A DNA stretch of 64,000 nt from positions 1 through 64,000 of the forward strand of contig CALHND010000017.1 in assembly GCA_938034875.1 (NCBI GenBank), given 5' to 3'. How positions within the stretch are numbered: the first letter of the stretch is position 1; each line of letters begins with the position of its first letter. The notes beneath the pieces are model-generated. The model ran no database searches, had not been told where the DNA came from, and saw only the letters and a list, made by a program, of their open reading frames with translations. A program made the translations under genes and the position numbers. This document shows positions 27,288 through 35,207 of this stretch, piece after piece. The DNA comes from an uncultured Clostridia bacterium (lineage in GTDB: Bacteria > Bacillota > Clostridia > Oscillospirales > Acutalibacteraceae).

Positions 27288-27704
27288 ATGAAATCCTACC
27301 GTAAAGAACTGTTTTTTAATGTACCGGCAAGGAGAAAAATCATTAACATTACCCATGAGGTTGAGCAGGCTGTGCACGAATCAGGCGTAAAAGAAGGTAT
27401 GGTGCTTATTAACGCCATGAATATTACAGCCAGCGTTTTTATTAATGATGATGAAAGCGGTTTGCATAGTGATTATGAGCATTGGCTTGAAAAATTGGCA
27501 CCCGAAAAGCCATATTCTCAGTATGCACACAACGGCTACGAAGATAATGCTGATGCACACCTTAAGCGCACGATTATGGGGCGTGAAACTGTTGTCGCCA
27601 TTACCGACGGAAAGTTGGATTTTGGTACCTGGGAGCAGATTTTTTATTACGAGCTCGACGGTATGAGAAAAAAGCACGCTCTTATAAAAATTATTGGCGA
27701 ATAA
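27288..27704 (+). CDS. yjbQ: YjbQ (UPF0047) family protein
   Basis: 138 residues. The family pattern is clear: an N-terminal beta sandwich, GMVLINAMNITASVFIND, then NADAHLKRTIMGRETVVAITDGKLDFGTWEQIF and the C-terminal ELDGMRKKHALIKIIGE. Family members have been reported to replace thiamine phosphate synthase weakly, but the real function is unresolved. It follows prfB by 9 bases. Confidence 0.92.
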   Translation: MKSYRKELFFNVPARRKIINITHEVEQAVHESGVKEGMVLINAMNITASVFINDDESGLHSDYEHWLEKLAPEKPYSQYAHNGYEDNADAHLKRTIMGRETVVAITDGKLDFGTWEQIFYYELDGMRKKHALIKIIGE

Positions 27705-27709
27705 AATAG

Positions 27710-27737
27710 TTGACAAATGCATTTTTTATGTTACAAT
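27710..27737 (+). promoter_or_regulatory. extended -10 promoter of the metK riboswitch transcript
   Basis: TTGACA (27710-27715), 16 bases, TACAAT (27732-27737) with TGT directly before it (extended -10). The predicted start lies about 17 bases before the riboswitch. The -35 begins a few bases after the yjbQ stop. Confidence 0.85.
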
Positions 27738-27761
27738 AACAAATACAAATTAATAAATACA

Positions 27762-27897
27762 CTTTATCAAGAGTGACGGAGGGATCAGGCCCTATGATGT
27801 CCAGCAACCTGCTTTTGCAAGGTGCTAAATCCTGCGGGCAATACTGCCCGAAAGATGAGGTTTAAAGCCCACTACTTGATAAAGTTAGTGGGCTTTT
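27762..27897 (+). promoter_or_regulatory. SAM-I (S box) riboswitch with terminator, controlling metK
   Basis: Canonical S-box blocks are seen in order: ATCAAGAG, GGAGGGATCAGGCCC, GATG, CAGCAACC, AAGGTGCTAAATCC and a GCGGGCAATACTGCCCG stem. P1 forms from CTTTATC (27762-27768) with GATGAGG (27854-27860). The terminator is AAAGCCCACTA (27864-27874) with TAGTGGGCTTT (27886-27896) and a T-run. The ten bases CTTTATCAAG at the 5' side are fully complementary to the terminator loop CTTGATAAAG (27875-27884), which would act as the antiterminator. High SAM should therefore switch metK off. Confidence 0.96.
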
Positions 27898-27929
27898 ATT
27901 ATGCAATAAACAAAAAGGGAGAACTAAAA

Positions 27930-29105
27930 ATGAAGAGATTATTTACATCTGAATCGGTTACCGAGGGACATCCCGATAAAATATGTGACCAGATTTCTGA
28001 CGCAGTGCTTGACGCTATTATTGCACAGGATAAACAAGCTCGTGTTGCCTGCGAATGTTTTTGCACAACCGATTTTGTCACCATAATGGGCGAAATTACA
28101 ACTACTGCAAAGGTTGATTATGAAGCAATTGCACGAAAAGTTATTTGTGATATCGGTTACGATAGCGATGAGAAGTATTTTAATGGCAATACTTGCGAGA
28201 TAAACGTACGCATACATGAGCAGTCACCCGATATTGCGCTCGGTGTTGATAATTCATTTGAGAAAAAAGTAACTGACACCGATCAAGAAGATAGGGGAGC
28301 GGGCGACCAGGGACTTATGTTCGGATATGCTTGTAATGAGACACACGATCTTATGCCAATGCCTATTGCACTTGCTCATGCATTGGCACGCCGTCTTACG
28401 TATGTGCGTAAGTCTGGCATCATGCCCTATTTGCGCGCTGACGGCAAGACACAGGTTACTGTTGAGTACGATGATGATAAGCCGGTGCGTGTAGATACTA
28501 TTGTTGTTTCATCTCAGCACGATGCTAATGTTTCTGTTGATAAAATCCGCGAGGATGTTATTGAACATGTTATTAAGCCTATTGTTCCGAAAGAGCTTTT
28601 GGACAAAAATACTGTTATTTACGTTAATCCCACCGGCCGTTTTGTTATTGGCGGACCTGCAGGAGATACCGGTTTGACAGGAAGAAAAATAATTGTAGAT
28701 ACATACGGTGGATATGCATGCCATGGCGGCGGTGCATTCAGCGGTAAGGATCCGACAAAGGTTGACCGCTCTGCTTCATATGCAGCACGTCATGTAGCAA
28801 AGAACATTGTTGCAGCAGGTATTGCAAAACGCTGTGAGGTTCAGGTAGCGTATGCAATCGGCGTGGCAAATCCTGTTTCAGTTATGGTTAATACATTTGG
28901 AACAGGCATAAAATCTGACGATCAGATATCAGCTGCAGTCTGTGAAGTTTTCGACTTAAGGCCGACAGCTATTATTAACCGGTTTGACCTGCGCCGTCCG
29001 ATATATCGAAAGGTTGCAGCATACGGACATGTCGGTCGTGTTGATATTGACCTTCCGTGGGAAAAAACTGATTTTGTGGATAAGCTCAAATCAGTTATTG
29101 GTTGA
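27930..29105 (+). CDS. metK: S-adenosylmethionine synthetase
   Basis: Makes SAM from methionine and ATP. 391 residues from the ATG at 27930 behind AAAGGGAG; the longer frame would start inside the riboswitch. Motifs: FTSESVTEGHPDKICDQISDA, GAGDQGLMFGYA (the flexible loop GDQG), and GGGAFSGKDPTKVDRSAAY-like GGGAFSGKDPTKVDRSASY. It is the only gene after the SAM riboswitch, giving direct product feedback. Confidence 0.97.
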   Translation: MKRLFTSESVTEGHPDKICDQISDAVLDAIIAQDKQARVACECFCTTDFVTIMGEITTTAKVDYEAIARKVICDIGYDSDEKYFNGNTCEINVRIHEQSPDIALGVDNSFEKKVTDTDQEDRGAGDQGLMFGYACNETHDLMPMPIALAHALARRLTYVRKSGIMPYLRADGKTQVTVEYDDDKPVRVDTIVVSSQHDANVSVDKIREDVIEHVIKPIVPKELLDKNTVIYVNPTGRFVIGGPAGDTGLTGRKIIVDTYGGYACHGGGAFSGKDPTKVDRSASYAARHVAKNIVAAGIAKRCEVQVAYAIGVANPVSVMVNTFGTGIKSDDQISAAVCEVFDLRPTAIINRFDLRRPIYRKVAAYGHVGRVDIDLPWEKTDFVDKLKSVIG

Positions 29106-29129
29106 CTTTGTTAATATTCATGATATAAT
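29102..29129 (+). promoter_or_regulatory. promoter overlapping the metK stop codon
   Basis: TTGACT (29102-29107) spans the metK TGA; TATAAT follows at 29124-29129 after 16 bases. It would drive the 86-residue gene at 29168. Confidence 0.7.
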
Positions 29130-29167
29130 TAGCCTATAGTTCTAAATGTAGACATGGAGGTAATTAT

Positions 29168-29428
29168 ATGGATACTTCAAAAATGACTATGCACAATGTT
29201 GATGTTGCCGATTTTATACGTACACTTGATAGCTGCACAGGAGATGTTTTCCTTGAAACAAAGGAAGGCGATATTTTGAATTTAAAATCAAAGCTGTGCC
29301 AGTTTGCAGGACTTGCAAATATTATTAACGGCGCATTTATAGCTGAAGCAACTATTCGTTGCTCAAACCCTGATGATGAGCAAAAGCTGTTCAGATTCAA
29401 TCTTTACAAGGAAGTCCCAAATAAATAA
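29168..29428 (+). CDS. Small conserved-looking protein, unknown function
   Basis: 86 residues, with ATGGAGG before the ATG, its own promoter and its own terminator. The mix of beta-prone and helix-prone stretches (GDVFLETKEGDILNLKS, then LCQFAGLANIING) suggests a small folded soluble domain. There are no membrane segments or catalytic motifs. A single-gene unit with both signals in place argues that it is real. I do not recognise the family. Confidence 0.7.
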   Translation: MDTSKMTMHNVDVADFIRTLDSCTGDVFLETKEGDILNLKSKLCQFAGLANIINGAFIAEATIRCSNPDDEQKLFRFNLYKEVPNK

Positions 29429-29434
29429 TAGTGC

Positions 29435-29476
29435 AAAAAAACAGCCGTTCATATCAATTTGGACGGCTGTTTTTTG
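29435..29476 (+). terminator. terminator after the 86-residue gene
   Basis: AAAAAACAGCCGTTC pairs with GGACGGCTGTTTTTT (from 29461), followed by more Ts. Confidence 0.92.
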
Positions 29477-29830
29477 TATTTAAATAGGGAAAAATTTTAT
29501 TAAATAACGGTACTGGATTTTAATAAAAACAATTATATTAATTGCAAAATAATATGGTTGTAAACTACAACGAAAGGGTTTATGTAAACTTATTTTGCGT
29601 TATTATTACATTTTGCAATAGAACAGTTATTAACAATTAGGACATAAAATTAGCATAAAAACAAGATAATTATTAGATTCTATTGTTGAAAACCCTGTTG
29701 AAAATGTTAATATGCATACATAAGTGTATATTTGTATAGCTTATTATGTAACGCGATTTTATGTAACCTTATGTCGAACTTTGCAAAACACGATAATTAT
29801 ATAAAATAGTTTAAAATTGCGTAAAACTAC
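29477..29830. repeat. AT-rich gap with short direct repeats
   Basis: About 350 bases with no gene. TTATGTAAC occurs at 29744-29752 and 29759-29767, with TTATGTCGA at 29769 and TTATGTAAA near 29580. TGTTGAAAA occurs at 29684-29692 and 29696-29704 with a 12-bp period. The meaning is unknown; possibilities are protein-binding sites or remnants of an integrated element. No stable hairpin or ORF stands out. Confidence 0.45.
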
Positions 29831-29859
29831 TTGACAATTAGACTGTTGTTTTATATAAT
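29831..29859 (+). promoter_or_regulatory. perfect consensus promoter of the tRNA gene
   Basis: TTGACA (29831-29836), exactly 17 bases, TATAAT (29854-29859), about 40 bases before the tRNA. A full sigma-A consensus, as is common for stable RNA genes. Confidence 0.93.
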
Positions 29860-29899
29860 TTATTGGTCGCGTGATTCAAGCGCGCAAAATAGCATATTT

Positions 29900-29976
29900 C
29901 GAGGTGTGGCTCAGTTTGGTAGAGCGCTGCGTTCGGGACGCAGAGGCCGCAGGTTCAAGTCCTGTCACCTCGACCA
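29900..29976 (+). tRNA. tRNA-Pro (anticodon CGG), CCA encoded
   Basis: A complete cloverleaf: acceptor CGAGGTG/CACCTCG, D-stem GCTC/GAGC, anticodon stem CTGCG/CGCAG with loop TTCGGGA, T-arm GCAGG-TTCAAGT-CCTGT, then discriminator A and an encoded CCA at 29974-29976. Anticodon CGG reads CCG. It lies immediately before the mobile element, but I see no second copy of its 3' end, so it is not evidently the attachment site. Confidence 0.97.
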
Positions 29977-29977
29977 T

Positions 29978-30029
29978 ATCGAGTGTTCATAACGGATTTA
30001 AGTCCGGAATGAGCACTCGATTTCTTTTT
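29978..30029 (+). terminator. terminator of tRNA-Pro
   Basis: A 13-bp stem ATCGAGTGTTCAT (29978-29990) with ATGAGCACTCGAT (30009-30021, one G-T pair), with an inner CGGA/TCCG stem, and the run TTTCTTTTT after it. Confidence 0.9.
29986..30001 (+). repeat. left copy of a 16-bp inverted repeat flanking the element
   Basis: TTCATAACGGATTTAA here occurs exactly as its reverse complement at 46014-46029, beyond the other end of the mobile element. This copy falls in the 5' arm and loop of the tRNA-Pro terminator. The two lie 16 kb apart in inverted orientation. Confidence 0.6.
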
Positions 30030-30032
30030 GCC

Positions 30033-30060
30033 TTGATTTTCTTTGAAATTGTAGTATAAT
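30033..30060 (+). promoter_or_regulatory. candidate promoter reading into the left end of the element
   Basis: TTGATT (30033-30038), 16 bases, TATAAT (30055-30060). It would give a transcript of about 300 bases that ends at the terminator at 30339-30365. Confidence 0.55.
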
Positions 30061-30201
30061 TTCTTTGTACAAATGCTTTATATTCTTGTTGTGATGCCTA
30101 TAAACTTCGATAACTTTTCTTCTGACTTTGTCTCACTCCTATTCAGTTTTCTTGAATTTCTATATTCAACAATAACTTTTATGAATGGAGAAGATAATAT
30201 T

Positions 30202-30365
30202 ATGGTAAATGTTTTAGCGGTAGTCGGTTCTTATATGGTGGGTACCAAAGCATGGAAAGACATTGCGGTTTATCAGGCATAATCACAGCAAGATTTAAAG
30301 ATAACCGATTCGGGTGCAACTCCCGATCCACTACCATTGAGCAGGATGTTTGTCCTGCTCTTTTC
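30202..30365 (+). ncRNA. candidate structured RNA with a 26-codon leader frame and terminator
   Basis: A 26-codon frame with an upstream GGAG (30202-30282, MVNVLAVVGSYMVGTKAWKD...) is followed by paired segments: GGTAGT (30219-30224) with ACTACC (30330-30335), CGGTTTATC with GATAACCG, and a tRNA T-arm-like hairpin TCGGG-TGCAACT-CCCGA. A terminator GAGCAGGA/TCCTGCTC (30339-30346, 30353-30360) with a T-run closes it. It could be an element-encoded regulatory RNA, or a leader peptide with an attenuator. No known family was recognised. Confidence 0.45.
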
Positions 30366-32075
30366 TTATGCCGGAATAGCTTTCGGAACATACTCCACCG
30401 CTACTCCCTGACGGGTATCTGCCGTATAGTTATACCTGAATGCAGAGTCCGGAATTTCGATATATCCGACAAAGCGATAGTATATGACGATACGCTGAGT
30501 TCGACTTTTTCCTTTGCCTTCCGTTTCATAAACATCAATGTGATCTATCAGTTCACGGAGTAAAGGAGCCGTGAGATTCTGCATCTCCATAAACTTCCGT
30601 ACCGCACTGATAAACTGCTCTTTACCTTGCTGCATTGTGTCAAGAGAAGCCAACCGTTCACGCAGTTCCACTATCTTTGCTTTGAGTTCCATACGCTCTA
30701 ACTCGTATTTATGAGATAGCTGCATAAACCATTCGTCGGTGACTTTTCCTGTTGCGTTGTCCTCATACAGTTTTTCATACATACGAGATACTGTTTCAAT
30801 TCGCATCGTGGATTTTTGCAATTCGCCGTCAGTTCTATTTTTCTCAGCAAGAACATCGCGGTTGTTTTTTTGTGCAAGCAACTCAGCAAAGGTATCCTCG
30901 TTATCCCGGAGAAAAGAGGCCAGCCGTTTCAACTCCAGCATTACAACCTGTTCTACTGCGTCGGCACGGATATAGTGACGGGTTTCGCAATCTCCTCTGG
31001 TATCCTTTTTGTAATTGGAGCAGCTGAAATACTGAATCTCCTTATTGACCGTGTTGACGTGCGACCAGAGCTTGCTGTGGCAATCTGCACAATAGAGCAA
31101 ATCACAAAAGATATTCTTTTGCGCATTCTCAGGTTTCGGCGCACGGCGTTTGGTTTTACTGATTATCTTCTGTACCTGTTCAAAGGTTTCACGGTCAATA
31201 ATCGGCTCATGGACACCTTTGAAGATTGTCCAGTTTTCTTCTGAGTTCGGAATGCGGGCTTTGTTCTTAAACGATTTGGAATAGGTCTTGAAGTTAATAA
31301 CATCACCACAGTATTCTTGTTGCGCAAGGATTTTTGAAATGGTTGTCTTGCACCACTTATACGGATTGGGTTGTGTTTTCTTGCCGCCTCTGTCAAGACC
31401 TTTTTCGTGCCAGTATGCCATCGGAACAAGCACCTTGTTTTCCTGTAAGATTCGGGCAATGGTTTCGTTGCCTTTGCCCTCCAGACACATACGAAAAATG
31501 TCCCTAACCACCTGTGAAGCTTCTGGATCAATAATCCACCTTTTCTTGTTCTCTGGTGATTTCAAATACCCATACGGCGGTTGCGACAATGGCTCGCCGG
31601 AATTACCACGAATACGATGAGCAGAGCGAACTTTTCGACTGATATCTCTTGCATACATCTCATTCATTACATTTCGAAAAGGAGCGAGTTCGTTTTCACC
31701 GTCATTGCTGTCCACACAATCATTGATGGCAATAAATCGAATGTTTCTGTCAGGAAAAAAGGTGTCAGTGTAATAACCCACTTGCAAATAATCTCTACCC
31801 AGTCGTGACATATCCTTTACAATCAACACAGATACATAACCCAGTTCCATATCTTCAAGCATTTTTTGAAATCCCGGGCGGTTAAAATTTGTGCCGGTAT
31901 ATCCGTCATCTACATAGAACCGTGTGTTTTCAAAGCCATTTTCTTTTGCATATTTGGTGAGCATTTTCTTTTGGTTGACAACGCTGTTGCTGTCACCATC
32001 TGCACCGTCATCACGGGACAGACGGCAATAGAGCGCTGTGATGCCAACGTTTTCTTTATTCTTTTTCGACTGCAT
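30366..32075 (-). CDS. Large serine recombinase, TnpX/TndX type
   Basis: Excises and inserts the element through a circular intermediate. 569 residues from the ATG at 32075 (GGGAGGA upstream; the longer frame has no site). The resolvase domain comes first (catalytic Ser20 in YCRLSRDDG, and DMSRLGRDYLQVG), then the recombinase DNA-binding domain. A zinc ribbon follows (LYCADCHSKL...FSCSNYKK...C), then a coiled coil, and a C-terminal DUF4368-like segment (DHIDVYETEGKGKSRTQRI). The layout is that of the transposon recombinases TnpX and TndX. Its start overlaps the preceding small gene by 20 bases. Confidence 0.93.
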   Translation of the reverse strand: MQSKKNKENVGITALYCRLSRDDGADGDSNSVVNQKKMLTKYAKENGFENTRFYVDDGYTGTNFNRPGFQKMLEDMELGYVSVLIVKDMSRLGRDYLQVGYYTDTFFPDRNIRFIAINDCVDSNDGENELAPFRNVMNEMYARDISRKVRSAHRIRGNSGEPLSQPPYGYLKSPENKKRWIIDPEASQVVRDIFRMCLEGKGNETIARILQENKVLVPMAYWHEKGLDRGGKKTQPNPYKWCKTTISKILAQQEYCGDVINFKTYSKSFKNKARIPNSEENWTIFKGVHEPIIDRETFEQVQKIISKTKRRAPKPENAQKNIFCDLLYCADCHSKLWSHVNTVNKEIQYFSCSNYKKDTRGDCETRHYIRADAVEQVVMLELKRLASFLRDNEDTFAELLAQKNNRDVLAEKNRTDGELQKSTMRIETVSRMYEKLYEDNATGKVTDEWFMQLSHKYELERMELKAKIVELRERLASLDTMQQGKEQFISAVRKFMEMQNLTAPLLRELIDHIDVYETEGKGKSRTQRIVIYYRFVGYIEIPDSAFRYNYTADTRQGVAVEYVPKAIPA

Positions 32076-32313
32076 TATAATCCTCCCTTCCGGCAGCCGA
32101 ACACACATATTCGACTGCCATTTTATCCGTTGATTCAAGCAAAGTCAAAGGTGCGAAATCGCTGACGATAGTTCTTTTGATCCTGTCATTTATCTTGTTT
32201 TCAGAGTTAGTCGGTTCAAAGTGCGAGGAAACCGTATAAGTGACACCACCTATTTTATACTGGCGATCGCCACATCCGATTCCGACAATCCAGTTCAATA
32301 TCTTATTTTTCAT
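32056..32313 (-). CDS. Small element-borne protein, unknown function
   Basis: 85 residues, with AAAGGAGG ahead of the ATG. The N-terminal part (ILNWIVGIGCGDRQYKIGGVTYTV) is of a kind I know from small ORFs directly upstream of transposon recombinases, but no function has been given to them. It overlaps the recombinase start by 20 bases, so translational coupling is likely. A role as accessory or directionality factor is only a guess from position. Confidence 0.7.
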   Translation of the reverse strand: MKNKILNWIVGIGCGDRQYKIGGVTYTVSSHFEPTNSENKINDRIKRTIVSDFAPLTLLESTDKMAVEYVCSAAGREDYNAVEKE

Positions 32314-32325
32314 ATGGCTCCTCCT

Positions 32326-33171
32326 TTATCTGGCACCGTCGTCACGATTTCGCTGACGGCGGCGGTAATCGGCTTCAACGATTTGCAGAATCGCCTTTTC
32401 GATATCCTGTGTGGTATAACTTCTTGGGAAGAAACGACGGAGCGTATCTGCTTTAAAGGTGACTTTTTCTTTCTGATTGGCTTTCTCCTCACACATGATG
32501 CTGTAGATTTCATCTTCCGTCAGTATTTCATCCCGGTACAGATTCTTCATGCGGACGGCTTGGGCGTAGGAAGGAGTGCAGTCCTCCTGCGCCATAGCGT
32601 CCAGAACAGCATACTGAGAATCAATATCGAGATAGGAAAGCTCTACACCCACAGATAGCGCCATTTTGCCATTATCCATATATTCCAATAGATCCGGCAC
32701 AAGATAGGTCAGGCGAATATAACGCTGAATTTGTCTTCCGCTATCTGTGTCAGAAATATCGTCACGAGACTTGTGGCCAACTTGTCCACAAGCGATACCC
32801 TGATGGTTTAGCGCATCCAGTTTCAACTTGAAAGCAAAAGCTTTCTCACTCGGGAGGATATGCTCTCGGTGCAGATTGCTGTCCACCACGGCAATGGCAG
32901 CAGCGTCACGGTCAAGGGCATAAATCAAGGCAGGGACTTCTGTAATCCCTGCCTTTTCTGCTGCGTGTAATCTCCGATGTCCTGAAATCACCTCATATTC
33001 ATCTGTGTTTTCTATTGGTCGGACAACCAGCGGAGATAGAATGCCTTGCTCCTGAATGCTTTCAATTAAAGCGTTCATTTCGTCATTGTCCAGTACCTTA
33101 TATGGGTGCCCCTCAAAGGGACGAAGATTTTTTACCGGAATCATAACCGGTATTCTGTTTGTTTCTTTCAT
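32326..33171 (-). CDS. ParB/Spo0J-family DNA-binding protein
   Basis: 281 residues. The N-terminal ParB/Srx domain is clear (IPVKNLRPFEGHPYKV, SGHRRLHAAEKAG near residue 70, NLHREHILPSEKAFAF). A HTH region and a Lys/Arg-rich end follow. There is no ParA partner; such orphan ParB-like proteins are common in mobilizable elements and may regulate transcription or stabilise the circular form. Its start overlaps the end of the relaxase gene by 4 bases (ATGA). Confidence 0.88.
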   Translation of the reverse strand: MKETNRIPVMIPVKNLRPFEGHPYKVLDNDEMNALIESIQEQGILSPLVVRPIENTDEYEVISGHRRLHAAEKAGITEVPALIYALDRDAAAIAVVDSNLHREHILPSEKAFAFKLKLDALNHQGIACGQVGHKSRDDISDTDSGRQIQRYIRLTYLVPDLLEYMDNGKMALSVGVELSYLDIDSQYAVLDAMAQEDCTPSYAQAVRMKNLYRDEILTEDEIYSIMCEEKANQKEKVTFKADTLRRFFPRSYTTQDIEKAILQIVEADYRRRQRNRDDGAR

Positions 33172-34553
33172 CGTGAATACGACCTTTCTCTTAATTTTTT
33201 CTGTACCGTCATTTCAAGACGGTGTTCAGATTGTAAAAGCTCATACAGGTGCGGAGACTTTTCAAGAATCCGTTCTGCCTGTTTGAGCTTTTTTCGTAAT
33301 GGGGTTATTTGCTTAGTTATTTCTTTTCGGCTGGTTTTGAGTTCTGTTGCTTCTTCCGGCGTTTTCGCTCGGCGAATCTTGTTGCTGATTTTCTGCCTGT
33401 CAGCTTCCGATGTGGCAATTTGAGCCTTTGTGGAAGCAATTTCGGTTTCTAATTGTGAAATTGTGTGAATCCTGTTATCCTTCAAAAAGTGATAATCTCC
33501 TACATAAGTTTCAAGGTCATTAACGGCATGACGCAGTTCCGGTGAAAGCAGCATCACATCCGTCAGTTCTTTTAATATTTGTGCCAGTACTAAAATGATA
33601 TAGAACATGGTATCAACCAAAACGGTAGCTGTGTCATAGCTGTGCTCAACTTCAAAGGCTAACTGCTTCATAATGTTATCCAACGGAAACACTTTCGGCC
33701 GGTATGGCAGATGCTCATTCTGAAGCTGATAGAAATAAGTGATTTGCCAGTGTTCCTCAAATCTTGCTTTAATGGCTTCGCGTGTATATCCAAGACTATC
33801 CAGTCGTATGGGGCGTTTCCATGTCGGCGCTTTTACAGTCAAATGCTGATATTTATCTTCTGTTCGAACGAGCTGATATCCAATAGCTTTTAACCGGGTA
33901 TACAGATCGTCAGCGGTGCGAGAATATTTCAAACATTCCTCCACATCCGCTTTCAGCATATCTCGGTGGCTTTGCTTGCCGGACTTATGAATCCAGTATT
34001 CTTTCTTGTTGCCGCCATAGAAGTTTGAATTTTCAAGGACAGACTTTCCACGCTTACGGCAAACTTCATCGGAAATCTCCCGAAGACGGTGGTGGTCAGA
34101 AATATGGTTTTCAAACTTCCGTCCGGTTCGGAAGGATACGGAATTCAGCACCATATGATTATGGATGTTATCTGTGTTTAGGTGGGTAGTAACGACGATC
34201 TCATAATCATTACCCCACATAGCCCTTGCTGTTTCCAGGCCAATCTGATGTGCTTCCTCTGGGGTAACCTCGCCTGTGCGAAAGCTTTGAAAAGCGTGAT
34301 AGGCAACATTTCCGCCAAGCTTACCATACCGCTGTTTGGTTGCGGTCATCTGCTCATACGCCTTTTCGGTAATGCAGTTAATGCCGGTAACATACACTTT
34401 TTTGTCGGTTTTATCGTCATTTTCGGCATATTCCAAAGCGGCGGCGAGATCACCGTCAAGATATTTTCGTTCGGTGGTTTTATCCGGATTGTTGGCATAG
34501 TCGATTACTTCTTTCAGCCGGCTCTTTACAGGCCAAAATCCTGTCGTAGCCAA
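33168..34553 (-). CDS. MobA/VirD2-family (MOBP) relaxase
   Basis: Nicks oriT and leads the strand into the recipient using a conjugation machine supplied elsewhere. 461 residues. Motif I has the likely nicking tyrosine (Tyr19 in DYANNPDKT), and the histidine motif III is HLNTDNIHNHMVLNS. The C-terminal third is a long charged coiled coil. It overlaps mobC by 28 bases and parB by 4, so the mob genes are one unit. Confidence 0.92.
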   Translation of the reverse strand: MATTGFWPVKSRLKEVIDYANNPDKTTERKYLDGDLAAALEYAENDDKTDKKVYVTGINCITEKAYEQMTATKQRYGKLGGNVAYHAFQSFRTGEVTPEEAHQIGLETARAMWGNDYEIVVTTHLNTDNIHNHMVLNSVSFRTGRKFENHISDHHRLREISDEVCRKRGKSVLENSNFYGGNKKEYWIHKSGKQSHRDMLKADVEECLKYSRTADDLYTRLKAIGYQLVRTEDKYQHLTVKAPTWKRPIRLDSLGYTREAIKARFEEHWQITYFYQLQNEHLPYRPKVFPLDNIMKQLAFEVEHSYDTATVLVDTMFYIILVLAQILKELTDVMLLSPELRHAVNDLETYVGDYHFLKDNRIHTISQLETEIASTKAQIATSEADRQKISNKIRRAKTPEEATELKTSRKEITKQITPLRKKLKQAERILEKSPHLYELLQSEHRLEMTVQKKLRERSYSR

Positions 34554-34891
34554 TCTTCCATATCCTCCATTTCTTTTCGAATTTCTTCCGCTGTTTTCTT
34601 ATACGGCAGAAGTAGCGTGGAATGAATATATTCCACAAGCTCAACAAGTCGAGCCTCCGTTTCCGGTGTAACCGTTTCTTTCAATTCGTTTGTTGCATTG
34701 CACAGCTTACTGTAGAAACGATAAAAGGCATCAGGAAGAACCGATTTCGGTTCATATCCCAATGCCCTTTGCACCATATATTCGCTGACCGGTAAATTGC
34801 ACTTTTCAGCAAGTTGTTTGATTTTCTTCTTTTTGCTTGGTTCTGTCCGAATATCTATTCGGGCTAATTTTTCTTTTGGGTTTCGATTCAA
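34526..34891 (-). CDS. MobC-like mobilization accessory protein
   Basis: 121 residues. The N-terminus (ARIDIRTEPSKKKKIKQLAEK) and CNLPVSEYMVQRALG form a ribbon-helix-helix region typical of MobC; the rest is helical. MobC proteins bind near oriT and help the relaxase melt it. Candidate oriT hairpins lie directly upstream (34921-34993). Confidence 0.85.
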   Translation of the reverse strand: MNRNPKEKLARIDIRTEPSKKKKIKQLAEKCNLPVSEYMVQRALGYEPKSVLPDAFYRFYSKLCNATNELKETVTPETEARLVELVEYIHSTLLLPYKKTAEEIRKEMEDMEDWLRQDFGL

Positions 34892-34920
34892 ATATATTCC
34901 TTCTTTCTGTTATTGGGGTA

Positions 34921-35060
34921 TTAGGGGCTTGCCCCTAAAGAATAAAGCGGCGAAATCCGCCGCTTTTGAACCGGAACTTGCCGTACAAGTTCCCTGCTTG
35001 CTACAGTATGAGACAGGCCATTCTTAGATATGTCAATCCGTTCTCGGTGTACCTCATACG
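34921..35060. other. candidate oriT region: tandem hairpins upstream of mobC
   Basis: Part of a 316-base gap without a convincing gene (34892-35207). It holds three consecutive perfect hairpins: TTAGGGGC-TT-GCCCCTAA region (34921-34938), AAAGCGGCG/CGCCGCTTT (34944-34952, 34958-34966) and GGAACTTG/CAAGTTCC (34973-34980, 34986-34993). The wider inverted pair GTATGAG (35006-35012) and CTCATAC (35053-35059) follows. Inverted repeats next to mobC are where oriT is normally found. An open frame of 68 codons crosses the region from a TTG without a ribosome binding site, and I do not call it. Confidence 0.5.
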
Positions 35061-35207
35061 TTCGTCTGTTAGCTATTGGATTCCTCCTTACTCTCGGTTT
35101 TTTGGTATAAAATAACTCCTTATCCAAATGGACAGGAGCGTCGTATGTGGCATCAAACCGATACCAATCCTTGTTATTCTTTTTTTGATGGCATCATAGT
35201 GATACCA

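Noticed and set aside
29900..29976. tRNA-Pro as the attachment site of the element
   Set aside because: No duplicated 3' end of the tRNA occurs near 46 kb, and a large serine recombinase does not normally use tRNA genes in that way.
30236..30334. A complete tRNA or tmRNA ending in the T-arm-like hairpin
   Set aside because: The T-arm geometry is good, but the loop is TGCAACT (G instead of the conserved T) and no D or anticodon arm could be formed in the preceding bases.
34921..35127. 68-codon minus-strand frame between mobC and the ParM partner
   Set aside because: It starts at a TTG without a ribosome binding site and runs through three perfect hairpins that look like oriT; the region is better explained as non-coding.
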